Source: Rhizophagus irregularis
Lineage: Eukaryota; Glomeromycota; Glomeromycetes; Glomerales; Glomeraceae
Direction of reading: 5' to 3'
Assembly (NCBI RefSeq): GCF_026210795.1
Contig: NC_089432.1
Location: 868,001-932,000, forward strand
DNA length: 64,000 nucleotides
Position 1 is the first letter of the stretch; the number at the start of each line of letters is the position of its first letter. Under the pieces are notes generated by a model. The model searched no databases. It saw only the letters and a list, made by a program, of their open reading frames with translations, and was not told the origin of the DNA. Both the position numbers and the translations under genes were made by a program. Below, piece after piece: positions 12,564-24,239 of the stretch.

Positions 12564-13780
12564 TCGTTTATTTGGATATTATCTCAGTATGTTGAAGATG
12601 TGAACCAATTAAATCTGTCTCTCTAGTTGCATAATTAATTATTTTCTAGAAATATGGCATCATTAATAATTAATACAAAAAATTTTTAATTTTTCAGCAA
12701 ATTATTTACCAAAAAATTTTACCGAAATTTCTCTGTAGCAAATTTAATGTAGTGTAATTAAAACTATAATCAAATTACTCATTATAATAACTTTCATAAT
12801 TTTTATTATTATTTGCGAAAAACATAACTATATTTACCAATTTGGTAATAATTTTTATAATAAAATTATTATTTAACTATTAAGCATTTTTCTGAACTAT
12901 TCTGTTATAATATATTTGAACTAAGTCAACCAACCCGTTACCAGTTTTACTCATTTCAATTATGTTATTGAATAATATATTTACGATTCCATGATCCACG
13001 CACATTCTTATAAATTTCTAAACTAGTAAAGATTCCCTTATGGGTGATTGAGATACTCCTCCGCTGACAAAAACTAATTTTTTAAGGACCCGTAAAAAAA
13101 GTCAATCCATTTTTAATATTCCATCTTTTTTTCCACAAAAGGCTCATATTTCCGGAATTAATTACCTTATATCACGGACCATTTTTTACAGAAATAACGG
13201 ATAAAATAATTTATAGGAAGGATATCGTTAACGGAGGAGACAAGGAATGAATTACAAGATAAATATCAGACGCAGTATAAGAGAACCTAGTAACAGGTTC
13301 CGAAAAATGATAACATACCCCAGTAAAAAGTCATCGTATGAAAATTATACAGTTTTATTTAGTTTTTGTAATTATTTATTCAATATTTGTAGAGTTTAAT
13401 CAAATTTTGTTTTTACTAAAATTTAAATGTATAATTTTTGTAAGATTTATTAAAATTTAAGACAATTTTTCAATAATTTAAATTTGTAGCTATTATTCAA
13501 TTAATCATAATTTATAAAATTTTATTACATTCAAATATTTTGTAAGAAATTTGTAAATTTGTAGTATAATTAGTATAAATTATTCATCACCTTCACTATT
13601 TGAATCTGTATAACTGTCATTTTTTTTTTAAAAAAAAAAATTAGTAACACATTTTATTAATTATTAAAATCAATGGATTTTTGATCATTCCCGTGCATCT
13701 TGATCATTGGTTTGCTAATTATTAGAATTGTAGACAAATAATTAATAATTAATTATTCAGCGAATAACTTATATATTGGG
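12564..13780. other. Intergenic with one dispersed repeat copy
   Basis: Positions 13089-13180 are the second copy of the repeat at 9115-9205. A T-run/A-run junction at 13620-13640 followed by TAGTAACAC resembles the one at 42750. Nothing else is recognised. Confidence 0.45.
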
Positions 13781-13787
13781 TAAATCA

Positions 13788-13875
13788 TGTTTGATTTGTT
13801 GATCCGGGCTCCGCAGAAGCCCGAGATCAACCAATCAAATTTGATTCCCATATAACAAGCTACCTTTAGGTAGCG
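13788..13875. repeat. Two adjacent GC-richer hairpins
   Basis: A stem of about 21 bp, TTTGATTTGTTGATCCGGGCT against AGCCCGAGATCAACC (one mismatch and a one-base bulge, 7-base loop CCGCAGA), is followed by the perfect hairpin GCTACCTTTAGGTAGC at 13859-13874. Flanking GGTAAATCA / TGATTTATCC pair further out. It could be the fold-back core of a small transposon. Confidence 0.6.
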
Positions 13876-13909
13876 TTAGCGAATAAGTGATTTATCCGGT
13901 ATCCCGTGA

Positions 13910-15400
13910 TTTAAATATTGCCTGATACACGATTTTTGCCTGATACACGATTTACTGTATTATAACCATTTTTTATATATATATTTTGTTTTAATATTCA
14001 GATTTTTTTTTTTTGATCTTTTTTTTCAAACTGATTTTTTTTAAAAAAATTTTCCCTTCATAATCTATTTTGTGATAAGTTTTTCTTAATTGTTTTTTAT
14101 TTCTCTCATTCCTTTGGTGTGTATTAAAAGTAATAAATTATTGTAAATTTTTCAATTAACAATTTAATTTATAACTCAATTATGGTTAAAAAATATTTAT
14201 TATAAATTCGAATGTCATGATTTTATTAGGAAATGAACAAGTTCAAAATAAATCACATTTCATATATTTTACATTTTATAATCCTAACTCCCCTTTAAAC
14301 ATGAACTCTTATTAATTAAAATAAATTTATTAAAATTTTTATTCAAGATCCTAGAATTTAGTTTGGAGTGTACCTGAAGTATACTATACTTACGTTTCAG
14401 ACAATAAAAAAGTTTACTAAAAGTCTATTCCTTATTAATCATATTAATCATAACTCATAAGTTATATAGAAAATTTTGCACATGTAAGTATAACTTATCG
14501 ATAAAACATGTTAGTTTGTATTATTACTCATATAAAGTCAACGATATTACAGTATCTAATCTCATAATTAACATGTAAAGTATTATTATTATTTTACTTA
14601 ATCAAAAAAACTTATTATAATAAATTTGAAAAAACACGCAATAAAACTTGTCAAACACCCACTTTATTACTTTTAAATAGGTAAAGATCAATTTTAATTA
14701 CTTTGATATTTTGTTATTAGATGACGCAAAGAGACATGAGGAATAATGTAACGATACAAAGTTTCTTCAGATCTACTCAGGTGGGATATGAAAGCAAAAT
14801 GTTTTTTTTTATATTTTAGAAACGTTTTGTTATTGAAATGATTAAAATACGCAGAAATAATTAAATAGAAAGTTATTTACTATAATCTTTATTTAAATTA
14901 GTAGAAGCTATACAAAATAATATCCTCTTTAATTTATTGGTAAGAGAACTGCAATTACCCATAGCAGGTCTTTGACATTTATCAAATAGAAATTTCTTTC
15001 CTTATTTCACGTGATAATTGTATACTGCGGACGTAAAAAAGTTGTTCTATCACTATTTCTCACAAAATTTTAATTCTGCGCATGTGCAAATCTTGAATCG
15101 CATAACGAAGACTCCGCCATTACATCGCCAATATATAACGAGATACAATTCAATTTAAGATACTTGCTTCGCCAAGATGATTTTAAGTTATATTTTATTT
15201 ATTAATTAAATTTATAATATTAAGTCATTCATTTAATAATAATATAATAATATTAGTATGATAAAATATAGAATAAATAATAGATTATACAAAATATATA
15301 ATAATTTTAGAAAATAAAAAAGTAATCAAAATAGTAGAATGTTAGAAACAATATAAAATATGATTAGACTGATTAAAGAATGTAAAATTATGAACTCATC
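13910..15400. other. Intergenic, no gene seen
   Basis: Uniform A+T-rich sequence without protein-like frames, repeats or RNA genes that I can recognise. Confidence 0.45.
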
Positions 15401-17480
15401 ATTTCTAGTCTTTGTGTGCATCTTTATTTCCTCTTTTAGCAGCATATTCATACAATTCAATTGCCTTTTATCCAAGTACATATATTCCATTTAAATATCC
15501 TTTTTCAGCTGATTTTTTATAATGTTCAAATGCTTTAACTTCATTTTTTTGATACCAATTTCATCTTGATGACATTTACCTAGACAAATAATATATAGCT
15601 TCATATCCATTTCTGCTGCTTTTTTGTACCAATAAATTCCCTATAAAAAAATTGGATACGTTTTTTATAAAGTTTTTATACGATTTTTTTTCCTTAGAAA
15701 TAACGTATCATAATAGGATACGGAAAAATGCACAATTCCGTATCACTAAAAATATGGTTTGGATACGGAATTTGCACGGGATTTATATGGAATTTACATG
15801 ATTTGATCACTGATTTTATCACGAAATTTATACGATTTGGTCACTGAATTTACTATTTGTATTACAGTTTACTATAATTGTATTTACATAAATCTAATTT
15901 TACTTTATTAAATTAAATAAAAAATAAAAAATAAACAAAGTACAGATACATTATGAAAATTCCCTCCTTATTAAAACCACCTATTGCAACCAAAATTATC
16001 TATAAGTTCAGGTTCATTTGGAGTCAAACAACCTAAAAGAACAAAAAAAAGATTGGAAACAAAACCCCCCCTCATATAGTATCTGCAATCGTTCAAGTCA
16101 CCAAAGGTCAGCATTCCTACAAAAAAAGAAAAGAACTCCAGAATGTCTGACCTACATAAAAGAAAAGAATTATGAGGCGTCTAATGAAAAAGAAACCAAA
16201 ACAACAAAATAAATCCAAAACTGACCTACAAAAAAAGAAGACTCCGAAGCAACAAAACTGAAACAACCTACAAAAAGAAAAGAATCTGAACCTAACTTAC
16301 AAAAAAGCAAGAAAATTAGAACTGACCTAAAAAAAGAGAAAAATCCTGAATCATCCTACAAAAAGAAAAGGACTCCCAAACCGATCTACAAAAAAGAAAA
16401 AAGAAACTGAATATTCTTACAAAAAAAAATCTGCTGGCCTATGAAATTAAATAAAAAAGAAAGGGGAATAAAGAATAAACCAAAAAAAATATTTTTTTAA
16501 AAAGAGGGGTAACGAAGTTAGGAAAGTTAAAAAAAATTTTTTTTTAAAGGGAGGACGTCAAAGTTAGAAAAATAAAAAATTTTTTATAGAGGAAATAGAA
16601 ATAGAAAGAAGAAATTTTTTTTAAAAAAAAGAAGAGTGGGAATAAAAGAAAAAATTTTTTTTCAAAGGAGAGTGACGAAAAAAAAAATTATTTTTAAAAG
16701 GGGGTGACGAAGAAAGAAGAAAAATTTAGAAAAAATAACAAAAATAAGACAAGAGAAAGAGAAAGACAGAAAGGAAGATCGGAAGATCAAACTCATCAAA
16801 GTATGGTTTATATAAAAACAAAAAACGTATCATAACAAAACAATAAACAATCATGCGATCTCGTGTTATTAAGTTTAAAAATTCCGTATACATTCCGCAT
16901 GATTAATTTTTTCCGTATACATTTCTTATACATTAGTTTTTTTAAAAAATGTTCAAAAATGAATTGCTTATTAAATATACGGAATTTGTATATGGAATCT
17001 ATAGAAACGTACAAAAAATGTATACAAAACGTATCCTTTCCGTATACATATTTCTTATAGGGATTGCTTTACTTTAATCTTGATCGATTCCTTTGCATTT
17101 TTCGTATAAATATCCTAGACTATATTGTGTATTATTATACTCTTGTATAGCTGATTTTTCATACCATTCAATTGCTTTCTTTATATATTTTTGCATTCCT
17201 CTACCATTTTCATTGCTGCTTTTTTCATACCAATACAATGATTTATCTAAATCTTGATAAATTTCTTCATATAAACATCCCAGACTATTTTGTACCTCAT
17301 TATATTCTTGTTCAGTAGATTTTTTATACCATCAATTGCTTTTTCTATATCACCTTTATCATGTCGATAAATTGTACCTAAATAATGTTGTGAATCTTTA
17401 CTTCCTTTTTCTGCCGCCTCTTCAATCAAATGAAATGCTTTTCCTAAATTTTTTCAGTACCTTTACCTTTCAGATACCAT
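15400..17480 (-). pseudogene. Dead Sel1-repeat gene split by a transposon
   Basis: Positions 15400-15638 and 17063-17460 are two halves of a Sel1-repeat coding sequence on the minus strand, recognisable by phrases such as AEKGSKDSQHYLGTIY and by the antisense signature TTTTTTGTACCAATAAATT. Both halves carry stops and frameshifts, so it was decaying independently of the insertion. The halves meet exactly at the repeated ATT on both sides of the 1424-bp element, and the antisense phrase ACCAATAAATT/GC continues as in intact copies. It belongs to a subfamily with shorter repeats than copies A, B, D, E and F. Confidence 0.85.
15639..17062. mobile_element. 1424-bp TIR element inserted in a Sel1 gene
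   Basis: The left end is CCCTATAAAAAAATTGG and the right end, inverted, is CCCTATAAGAAATATG. The flanking direct repeat is ATT (15636-15638 and 17063-17065). The interior repeats GGATACG/CGTATCC and GTATACGGAA motifs near both ends; the middle (16018-16760) is a purine-rich low-complexity tract built on ACCTACAAAAAAGAAAAG. No transposase frame is present, so it is non-autonomous. A diverged relative of its left half lies at 28051-28380, and a 67-bp miniature with the same kind of ends lies at 33846-33912. The three-base target duplication limits the superfamily but does not name it. Confidence 0.8.
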
Positions 17481-18304
17481 AAAAGCGAATTAAAAATGAT
17501 GTGATAAATCTAATCAATTTCTGATTGATCGTACATTTGATCAATTAATTTCTCATTTGTAGCTTTTGAATTGTTTGAGTTGATTAAGCTTCACTTACAA
17601 AATGAAAAATAAATCTGTTTAAAACAATGTCAAAATAGAGTCTGGGATAGATTTAACGTCAGACATTTTTCTATTGCAGCTAAATCTAATTTTCTAACTA
17701 ATAAATAAGTAGTATTAATAAAGCATCATATTAATTATTGAATAGCAATGAAATGTCTAACTATGGTAAACGAAAATTTATATTTTTTATGCATTCAGCA
17801 TACAGTAGGTAATATCGCAATAAATCCAATAATTGCAATAAATTACGTCTCAACCCATTTTTTTTGATAATAAACATTTAGTAAATTACATTCAAAACAA
17901 AATAATAAAAAATTGTTTTCAGACAAATATAAAAAAATATAGTTAAATAATTCAGACAAATATAAAAAAAAATATAGTTAATTAGTAGAATATAGATTTA
18001 CGTTCTGACTGTAATTAGTCGAATATTGAATTATTTTTACAATTAAAATATAAATTCTGTATAGCAACAGCCTTATTACAAATTTGCAATTTTGAAATAA
18101 TACAGCAAATACTATATGAGTTAGTCAGCATGGTATGTAATATTGAAGTGGTATTTCGGCTGCTTTAGCTTCTATTGATTTACATAAATATAATAGAAAT
18201 CACGATGTAAACACATCGTCTGCTTTGAAATTATGTTAGTTTTCAGACGAAATTAATATAGCTTTTTTTCTTTAAAACTCTTTCCTTTTAATACTAAATT
18301 TTTG
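17481..18304. other. Intergenic, no gene seen
   Basis: A+T-rich spacer; it contains a short tandem duplication of ACAAATATAAAAAAATATAG near 17920-17980. Confidence 0.4.
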
Positions 18305-18767
18305 TACAGGACTAGGGATGCCAACGGTCGGTTCAGTTCGGTTTCAGTTTTAAAACTGCAGCTTTCAACCAAAACTGAACCGACCGCAAAACCGACCGAT
18401 AAAACTGGACTGGGCTACAAAATCGATTGCAAAACTACTGCAAACCCGATAAAATAAAGTTAGAAAGTACTAATTATAGCTTTATTGAATAATGTCCTTT
18501 AAATTTACGTCATTTTTCAGAGAAAAGAAAAATCATGTGATTAACACGTGAAATTAAGTTCGAATATTATATAAAAAAAAATACTAAACCCAAAACTTTT
18601 AATGATAAAAGAAACCATTTTTCATAATACAATTAACCAATCGGGTTTTGACTGGTTTTTTTATATATAAAACTGATGGTTAACCGGTCTGAAACTGAAC
18701 CGATAACCGAACTGATAAAAACCAGTTATGATCAGTTATTACCGAACTTTTGGCGTCCCTACCTGTA
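18305..18767. mobile_element. hAT-like MITE
   Basis: The ends are TAGGGATGCCAACGGTCGG (from 18313) and, inverted, TAGGGACGCCAAAAGTTCGG (to 18761). TAGGGATGCCAA is the form of many hAT element ends. Arms may extend outward by TACAGG. The subterminal regions are full of inverted ACCGACCG / CGGTCGGT and CAGTTTTAAAACTG motifs, and no protein frame exists. An 8-bp target duplication is not clear, so the superfamily rests on the end sequence. Confidence 0.7.
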
Positions 18768-18829
18768 GCATATTCCTGAGTATTCTTACAATTTTTTCTT
18801 ATTAAGGTGCTTTATTATTTCAAGTTGAC

Positions 18830-19720
18830 CAGTAGTTGACCAGTTCAGAAAATCCACTGACATTTATTAGACAATTACCCAATATCTATTGTTATTTATT
18901 GCGAAAAATAAATTTTAAGTACAAATTCAAGATCGTAGCCCAATTATATGATTCTATCTATACTAAAATACAGATGCCACTTCAGCTTTTTAAAATATCC
19001 TATAGTCCACCGTTTATTAATTGCAGGTTTTCATCTACTATTTGTTTAATTTATCACTTGATCAATGACTGCAAAATCTCCAGAAGGGATTGGTTCACTT
19101 GATGCTTGAAAATGAACTAGTGGACAGCAATAGTAGAGTAATTAGCAATCATGTATTTGATGTCATGATGATAGGAAACTTTTTAACTCATCTTATCACT
19201 GTCAAAACTACCTGCATTCACGATGAGACCATAAACCTTTTGAGCTTCTTCAGTTCTCTCAAAGAGCTTCTTCTAAACATCATTGGGAAGCTTCGTCCTT
19301 ATTTCATCAGTGATCAGTAACTCCACAAATTTCAATGTTCTATAATGCTCTTACTGTTTTATTAATGCTTCCTAAAATAGCGAAGAACTTTTTGCATTGT
19401 CTTACTAGGATGGTATTCACCGGTAACAATATTGTTATATAGATCGAGAAAAATATTTGAGCCAGTGTACAATTCGGAGGTGTGTTCAGACTGCAAAATT
19501 TCACTTTCAGAATCGGTAGTAGACAATTCCTTAATTTATTCTTTTTGTAACATAAGGGAATTATCCTTATCGACTGGTTCCTTTTTACCAGATGATTTAC
19601 CTGTAGATGCAGCTGGTTCTTTATCTAATGCGTTCTTTTGTGTACCATCTAGTGGAAGTTTCAAACAATCGGCTAATAAGTAAATTGAGGTGTAATACTT
19701 GAGAAAGATCTTTAGGTCAT
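18830..19720 (-). pseudogene. Eroded protein gene, family not recognised
   Basis: Reading the minus strand from about 19718, one frame stays open and protein-like (YYTSIYLLADCLKLPLDGT, TGKSSGKKEPVDKD), crosses a single TAA near 19530, and continues (ELSTTDSESEILQSEHTSEL, YNNIVTGEYHPSKTMQ) to about 19365. A second frame carries on (LKFVELLITDEIRTKLP, LFERTEEAQKVYGLIVNAG) with several stops to about 19000. The base composition is more balanced than the spacers. The order of fragments fits one gene with a frameshift and at least six in-frame stops. I do not recognise the family. Plus-strand frames in the same place are shadows. Confidence 0.6.
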
Positions 19721-20376
19721 TTCGAACATATTAACAGCTGAATTGCTTGTTGAATTACTGCGTCCCTGAAAACTTCCATCTATTTAAAGCTTTAAATTAA
19801 ACATATGTAATTCACCCTATAAAGTTCTTTTAGCTTGAGCAACTAAATCTCAGATTTTATATCAATAAACTTGATTTCATATCTTTTCAATTCTATTCCC
19901 TTTCATAAATTAAATAAAAGAATATATTAAGCATAATAATTTCCGAATTTTCTGCTTTTGAACTCAAATACTTTTGATCATTAGCATCAGTATCAATCCT
20001 TATTCATAACAAAATCCTATCCTACCATGTAATGAATTATTAATATTAGATAAATCATCGGTATCCGAATTATGTTGTATTATAAAGTAATTTAATAATA
20101 ACGATAAGGGAAATTTTTTCACAATGTATTAGACTTTGTGTAGCAAATTTTTGTGTTACCGCATTTTTATTTATTGTTGGTCAATTTTAGAAATTAATGT
20201 TAATTCCCGTATACAAAGTTAAAATAATTATGGACATAAGGAAAATTACAGATTTACCTCTTGTTGTAGTCAGATAAAATTTGAGTTATTCTATTTTTTA
20301 AAAAAAAATTTTAAATTTCTATATAGTGCAATAACTAAAATAAAATAAGTTGTTTAAATTATGTAAAAACGAAAAC

Positions 20377-21372
20377 TCATTCCTTTGATGAAAGTTCTCC
20401 TACTTTAAATTTAGCAAAATCGTGTCCTTGTTTAGCAGATTTTTTATACCAATAAATTGCTTGTTTTATGTTTTTTTCAATTCCATCTCCATTTTCATAC
20501 ATCAAAGCAAGATAAGTTTGTGCATAATGATTTTCCAAAGCTGCTGCCTTTTGATATGATTCAAATGCTTTTTGCTTATTAACAACAGTTCCAATCTTAT
20601 TACTATAACAATACCCTAACATAGTTATCCCATCTGAATAATCTTTTTCAGCTGATTTTTTAAAAAGCTCAAAAGCTTTATCATGATCTTGTTCTATCCC
20701 TTCTCCATCTTTGTATATATGAGCAAGATTGTATTCTGCTAAACAATTGCCTAAATTTGCTGTTTTTTGATATAATTCAACTCCTTTTGGCGTGTTTGCA
20801 ACAGTTCCAATTCCATTATAATAACAATACCCTAGCAGATTTATTCCACATGGATATCCAGTATTTGCTAATTTTTTAGACAATTCAAAAGCTTTATCAT
20901 AATCTTTGCTAACACCTTTTCCATCAATATACATATTAATGAGATTAAGTTCAGCTATAATATTTCCTAAATTTGTTGCTTTTTGAAATAATTCTAATGC
21001 TCTTTGTTTATTAACATCAACTTCAATTCCATTATAATTAAAATATCCAAGTAAGCAGATAGAATTTGAATCATTTTGGTTATTTAAAAGCCATTTAATA
21101 ATTTCTTGTAAATTTATCTTGTGATTATTGATATAATCAATAATATTCTGCTTTCTTACTTTTTTTTCTATTCCTTCATTTAATTCCTTAAAATAAATAT
21201 GTAATAATTCATCAATTACAATATTTAAATCTTCTTCAAAAATATTTTCATGAATGTTTTTTTGCGTTGTAGGTTCTATTTCTTTTATATTCATTCTATC
21301 AAAATTTTGAGAAAGTTCATGCAATATATTATTTTTATTAGATAAGTTAATGTTATCTGAATTAAATTGCAT
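20377..21372 (-). CDS. Sel1-repeat protein (copy D)
   Basis: A 331-residue, single-exon member of the cluster family; ATG at 21372 in the conserved start context (MQFNSDN). The N-terminal domain (IKEIEPTTQKNIHENIFEED...WLLNNQNDSNSICLLGYF) is followed by about six Sel1 repeats, ending KQAIYWYKKSAKQGHDFAKFKV. It has an extra residue relative to copies E and F in the QKNIHEN segment, shared with E. Its fifth repeat has SNKIGTVVN where the others have NNGIGTD. All repeats are in frame without stops. It is probably a cytosolic protein-binding solenoid; there is no kinase domain next to it, unlike many fungal Sel1 proteins. Confidence 0.9.
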   Translation of the reverse strand: MQFNSDNINLSNKNNILHELSQNFDRMNIKEIEPTTQKNIHENIFEEDLNIVIDELLHIYFKELNEGIEKKVRKQNIIDYINNHKINLQEIIKWLLNNQNDSNSICLLGYFNYNGIEVDVNKQRALELFQKATNLGNIIAELNLINMYIDGKGVSKDYDKAFELSKKLANTGYPCGINLLGYCYYNGIGTVANTPKGVELYQKTANLGNCLAEYNLAHIYKDGEGIEQDHDKAFELFKKSAEKDYSDGITMLGYCYSNKIGTVVNKQKAFESYQKAAALENHYAQTYLALMYENGDGIEKNIKQAIYWYKKSAKQGHDFAKFKVGELSSKE

Positions 21373-21424
21373 ATTAAATGAAGTAATTTAAAACAAGGGA
21401 AAGAAAAATAATTTTTTTTTTCAA

Positions 21425-21570
21425 CATGCCGTCATGCCGTATTTATTAATTCTGCATCACGCAGATCGGCTTTTGTGCTAGAGGATTTACGTAAACAATT
21501 ACGAAGTGTTGACGTTTGTGTAGCCAAATAACTACTGCGTAAATCATGTGATTATCTCATATCACATGAT
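21425..21570 (-). promoter_or_regulatory. Shared upstream block of Sel1 copy D
   Basis: Contains CGTATTTATT, GCAGATCGGCTTTTGT and, further out, ATCATGTGAT in the order seen before the other minus-strand copies. The ACTGCAG phrase is lost here. Regulatory role is inferred only from conservation. Confidence 0.4.
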
Positions 21571-21599
21571 TTTATTTTTGTAATTTATTTATTTATGAT

Positions 21600-22080
21600 G
21601 TATTTAACTCCGGCCCACGATTAAAAATAAGACAGAACAATAACATATACATTATGCACTATTCCACACCTGACAGTATTTACGTGTGGCGTCTTCGGAC
21701 GAAAGAATAATACGAGAGATTGATTATGTCAGAACTGCCTTTTTTTATAGCCTTCTTTCTTTGGTTTTTTCTTTCCTTAGCCTTTTATTCTCATGCGTAG
21801 TGGGCAGGACATGTTTAGACGCATCCCTCCACAGGTTTATTTTTCGACACCAGGGTGGCGCTGTCAGATTTGGCGGTTTGGTACACGATTTAATTTAGAA
21901 TTACTTTAGGCTTACGAATAGTTTGTCCCTGCAATTTGTATCGTGACTTTGTTCACATGGAAATTAAAAATAAAAAATAAAATATTTATGATGTATTTTT
22001 TTACTCTTCCACTTCCCAATTTTTACTGTAACTTTGTTCACTTTGATAAATAAAAATAAAAAATAAAAATAAAACTTTCC
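21600..22080 (+). mobile_element. Retroposon-like 3' tail (LINE/SINE remnant)
   Basis: A GC-richer block (GGTGGCGCTGTCAGATTTGG) leads to GTGACTTTGTTCACATGG and an A-rich tail of TAAAAATAAAAAATAAAA type (about 21960-21985). The phrase GTAACTTTGTTCAC plus a similar tail is repeated at 22028-22075. Both look like plus-strand non-LTR retroposon ends. No enzyme frame remains. Confidence 0.35.
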
Positions 22081-23047
22081 ACTTCCCACATAAGTCCAAT
22101 TCGAGGATCTGTACTTTTTAATTTGGTAAACGAACTTCTCAAAAGTCTCGATTTACTGGTCTATGAAAAAGCAAATTCTGAACCGGTATTCTTCGGCATA
22201 GTCGAGGAAATAGTCTTATAATTATATTTTCATCTTTGTAATAGTTATAAGGTAACGAAAAAAGTAATTGTGATATGACTAACAGAGTTTTATATTTTTA
22301 TAAAATCAATTCATAATCCATTTTCTAATCCAATCAATAATTACTATTTTATGCGTACTAATATTATTCATTTATTAACTTTGTTTAGGTAATATAATAT
22401 AACGAACGTGATGAATAGCGAATAATTAGCGATGAATCTACCTAATTTACAATTGGAAATTCAATAAGTGACGGTGATGACGATCAAAAAAAATGTAATT
22501 ATTTAAAGATTACATTGAGAATTGTAGAGTGATCAAGAAAATATTGGTAATAAATTAAAATTTCGTAACTGATACTAATAAGTAGGAAAGAAAATTATAA
22601 ATCCACGTACTTGAAAAGACAACAATAAGCATGCGATATTTTTAGAAATTACTTCATAAATAAGATATATTGTAAACTAATTGACTAATAAAATATTAGT
22701 TTTTTAAAAATAATTTTGATGTTTTTAAAAGTGATTTTCAAAATAAAATGCATTTGAATTTTCGAAATAATTTATTATTTGCGTAAATATTTTTGACATA
22801 TTTAGCTTAAATATCACATATAAATTTTATAGGTAAAATTGGTAAAATTACTAATAAAAAAGGAATTCTATTTAGTTTATTTATTCTTATATATATGAAG
22901 CATAATATTCCTATCCTTAAATTTCACAATATTTTTTGTCAAATGAAAATTATTACATATTATTTCAATCCACTAAAGTGAACATTTTTTATTGTGAAAA
23001 TATTTTCTATGTTTACTAACAGCTGTTTAATGAGTAAAGTATTTTTA
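22081..23047. other. Intergenic, no gene seen
   Basis: A+T-rich spacer between Sel1 copies D and E without recognisable features. Confidence 0.4.
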
Positions 23048-24052
23048 TTAGTAATCCTCTGAAAGTTCTTCTATTTTAATCAAAGCATTTACATTTCCTT
23101 GTTTAAGTGATTCATTATACCAATAAATAGCCTTTTTAAGGTTTTTTTCAACTTCGTCTCCATTTTCATACATTACAGCAAGACTATATTGAGCATAATG
23201 ATTTCCTAAATTTGCAGCCTTTTGATATGATTCAAATGCTTTTTGCTTGTTAGTATCTGTTCCAATCCCATTATTATAACAATACCCTAACATGGTTATC
23301 CCATTTGAATATTCTTTTTCAGCTGATTTTTTGAAAAGTTCAAATGCCTTATTATAATCTATTGCAACACCATCTCCATCTTTGTACATATAGGCAAGAT
23401 TATATTGTGCTATGCAATTGCCCAAATCTGCTGTCTTTTGATATAATTCAATTCCTTTTTGTATATTTATATCAGTTCCAATTCCATCAATATAACAATA
23501 TCCTAACAAATTTATACCACATGAGTATCCCTTTTTTGCTAATTTTTTAGATAATTCAAAAGCTTTATCAAAATTTTTATCGACACCTTCTCCATCAATA
23601 TACATGTTAGCGAGAACGAATTGGGCTGCACCATTTTCTAAATCTGCTGCCATTTGAAATAGTTTGGATGCTTTTTGCGTATTACTGTTAATTCCAATTC
23701 CATGATAATTAAAATATCCAAGTAAATAAATAGATTTTGGATCATTTTGATTATTTAAAAGCCAATTGTGGATTTCTTGTAAACTTATTTTATAACTATT
23801 TATATTATCAAGAACATGTTTTTTTATTACTTTTCTTTCTTTTCCTTCATTTAATTCCTTAAAGTAAAGATAAGATAATTCATTAATTACAAAACTTATA
23901 TATTCCTCAAAAACATTTCCATAAATGTTTTTTTGTATAGTAGGTTCTATTTCTTTTATATTCATTTTATTAAAATTTTGAATAATTTGAGCAAATCCAT
24001 GTTGTGAATTAATATTATTTGATAAGTGATCATCATCTGAATTAAGTCGCAT
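23048..24052 (-). CDS. Sel1-repeat protein (copy E)
   Basis: A 334-residue member of the cluster family. I place the start at the ATG at 24052 (MRLNSDDDHLS), which aligns with MQLNSEN of copy F and MQFNSDN of copy D. The frame stays open upstream to 24235, but that stretch is the conserved non-coding upstream block read through. The N-terminal domain (IKEIEPTIQKNIYGNVFEEY) and about six Sel1 repeats follow, with cores such as KASKLFQMAADLENGAAQFV, GYCYIDGIGTDINIQKGIEL and KKAIYWYNESLKQG. The last repeat has lost the usual KKSAKQG form. It is intact, without introns. Confidence 0.9.
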   Translation of the reverse strand: MRLNSDDDHLSNNINSQHGFAQIIQNFNKMNIKEIEPTIQKNIYGNVFEEYISFVINELSYLYFKELNEGKERKVIKKHVLDNINSYKISLQEIHNWLLNNQNDPKSIYLLGYFNYHGIGINSNTQKASKLFQMAADLENGAAQFVLANMYIDGEGVDKNFDKAFELSKKLAKKGYSCGINLLGYCYIDGIGTDINIQKGIELYQKTADLGNCIAQYNLAYMYKDGDGVAIDYNKAFELFKKSAEKEYSNGITMLGYCYNNGIGTDTNKQKAFESYQKAANLGNHYAQYSLAVMYENGDEVEKNLKKAIYWYNESLKQGNVNALIKIEELSEDY

Positions 24053-24109
24053 TGTAATAAGGGGAGAAAGAAAATGAATATTTTTTTTCACACGCACCAA
24101 TCGCACCAT

Positions 24110-24235
24110 ATTTATTTTGTATCGCATGGTGATACTGCATTTTAGTTTACCAAAGATCAGCCTTATATTCCGCAGCAAATTTAGTACTGTTACACATAAA
24201 TCAATTTTTGTGTAGCCAATTAAGGCCGTTCTCAA
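24110..24235 (-). promoter_or_regulatory. Shared upstream block of Sel1 copy E
   Basis: Contains ATGGTGATACTGCA, AAGATCAGCC and the GC-richer segment seen upstream of copies B, F and the dead copy G, at the same distance from the start codon. It happens to be open in the coding frame. Confidence 0.45.
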
Positions 24236-24239
24236 TTTG

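Noticed and set aside
19432-19683. 83-codon plus-strand frame
   Set aside because: Antisense shadow of the eroded minus-strand gene, whose reading is more protein-like.
24053-24235. 61-residue N-terminal extension of Sel1 copy E
   Set aside because: The segment is the non-coding upstream block conserved before the other copies, where it contains stops.
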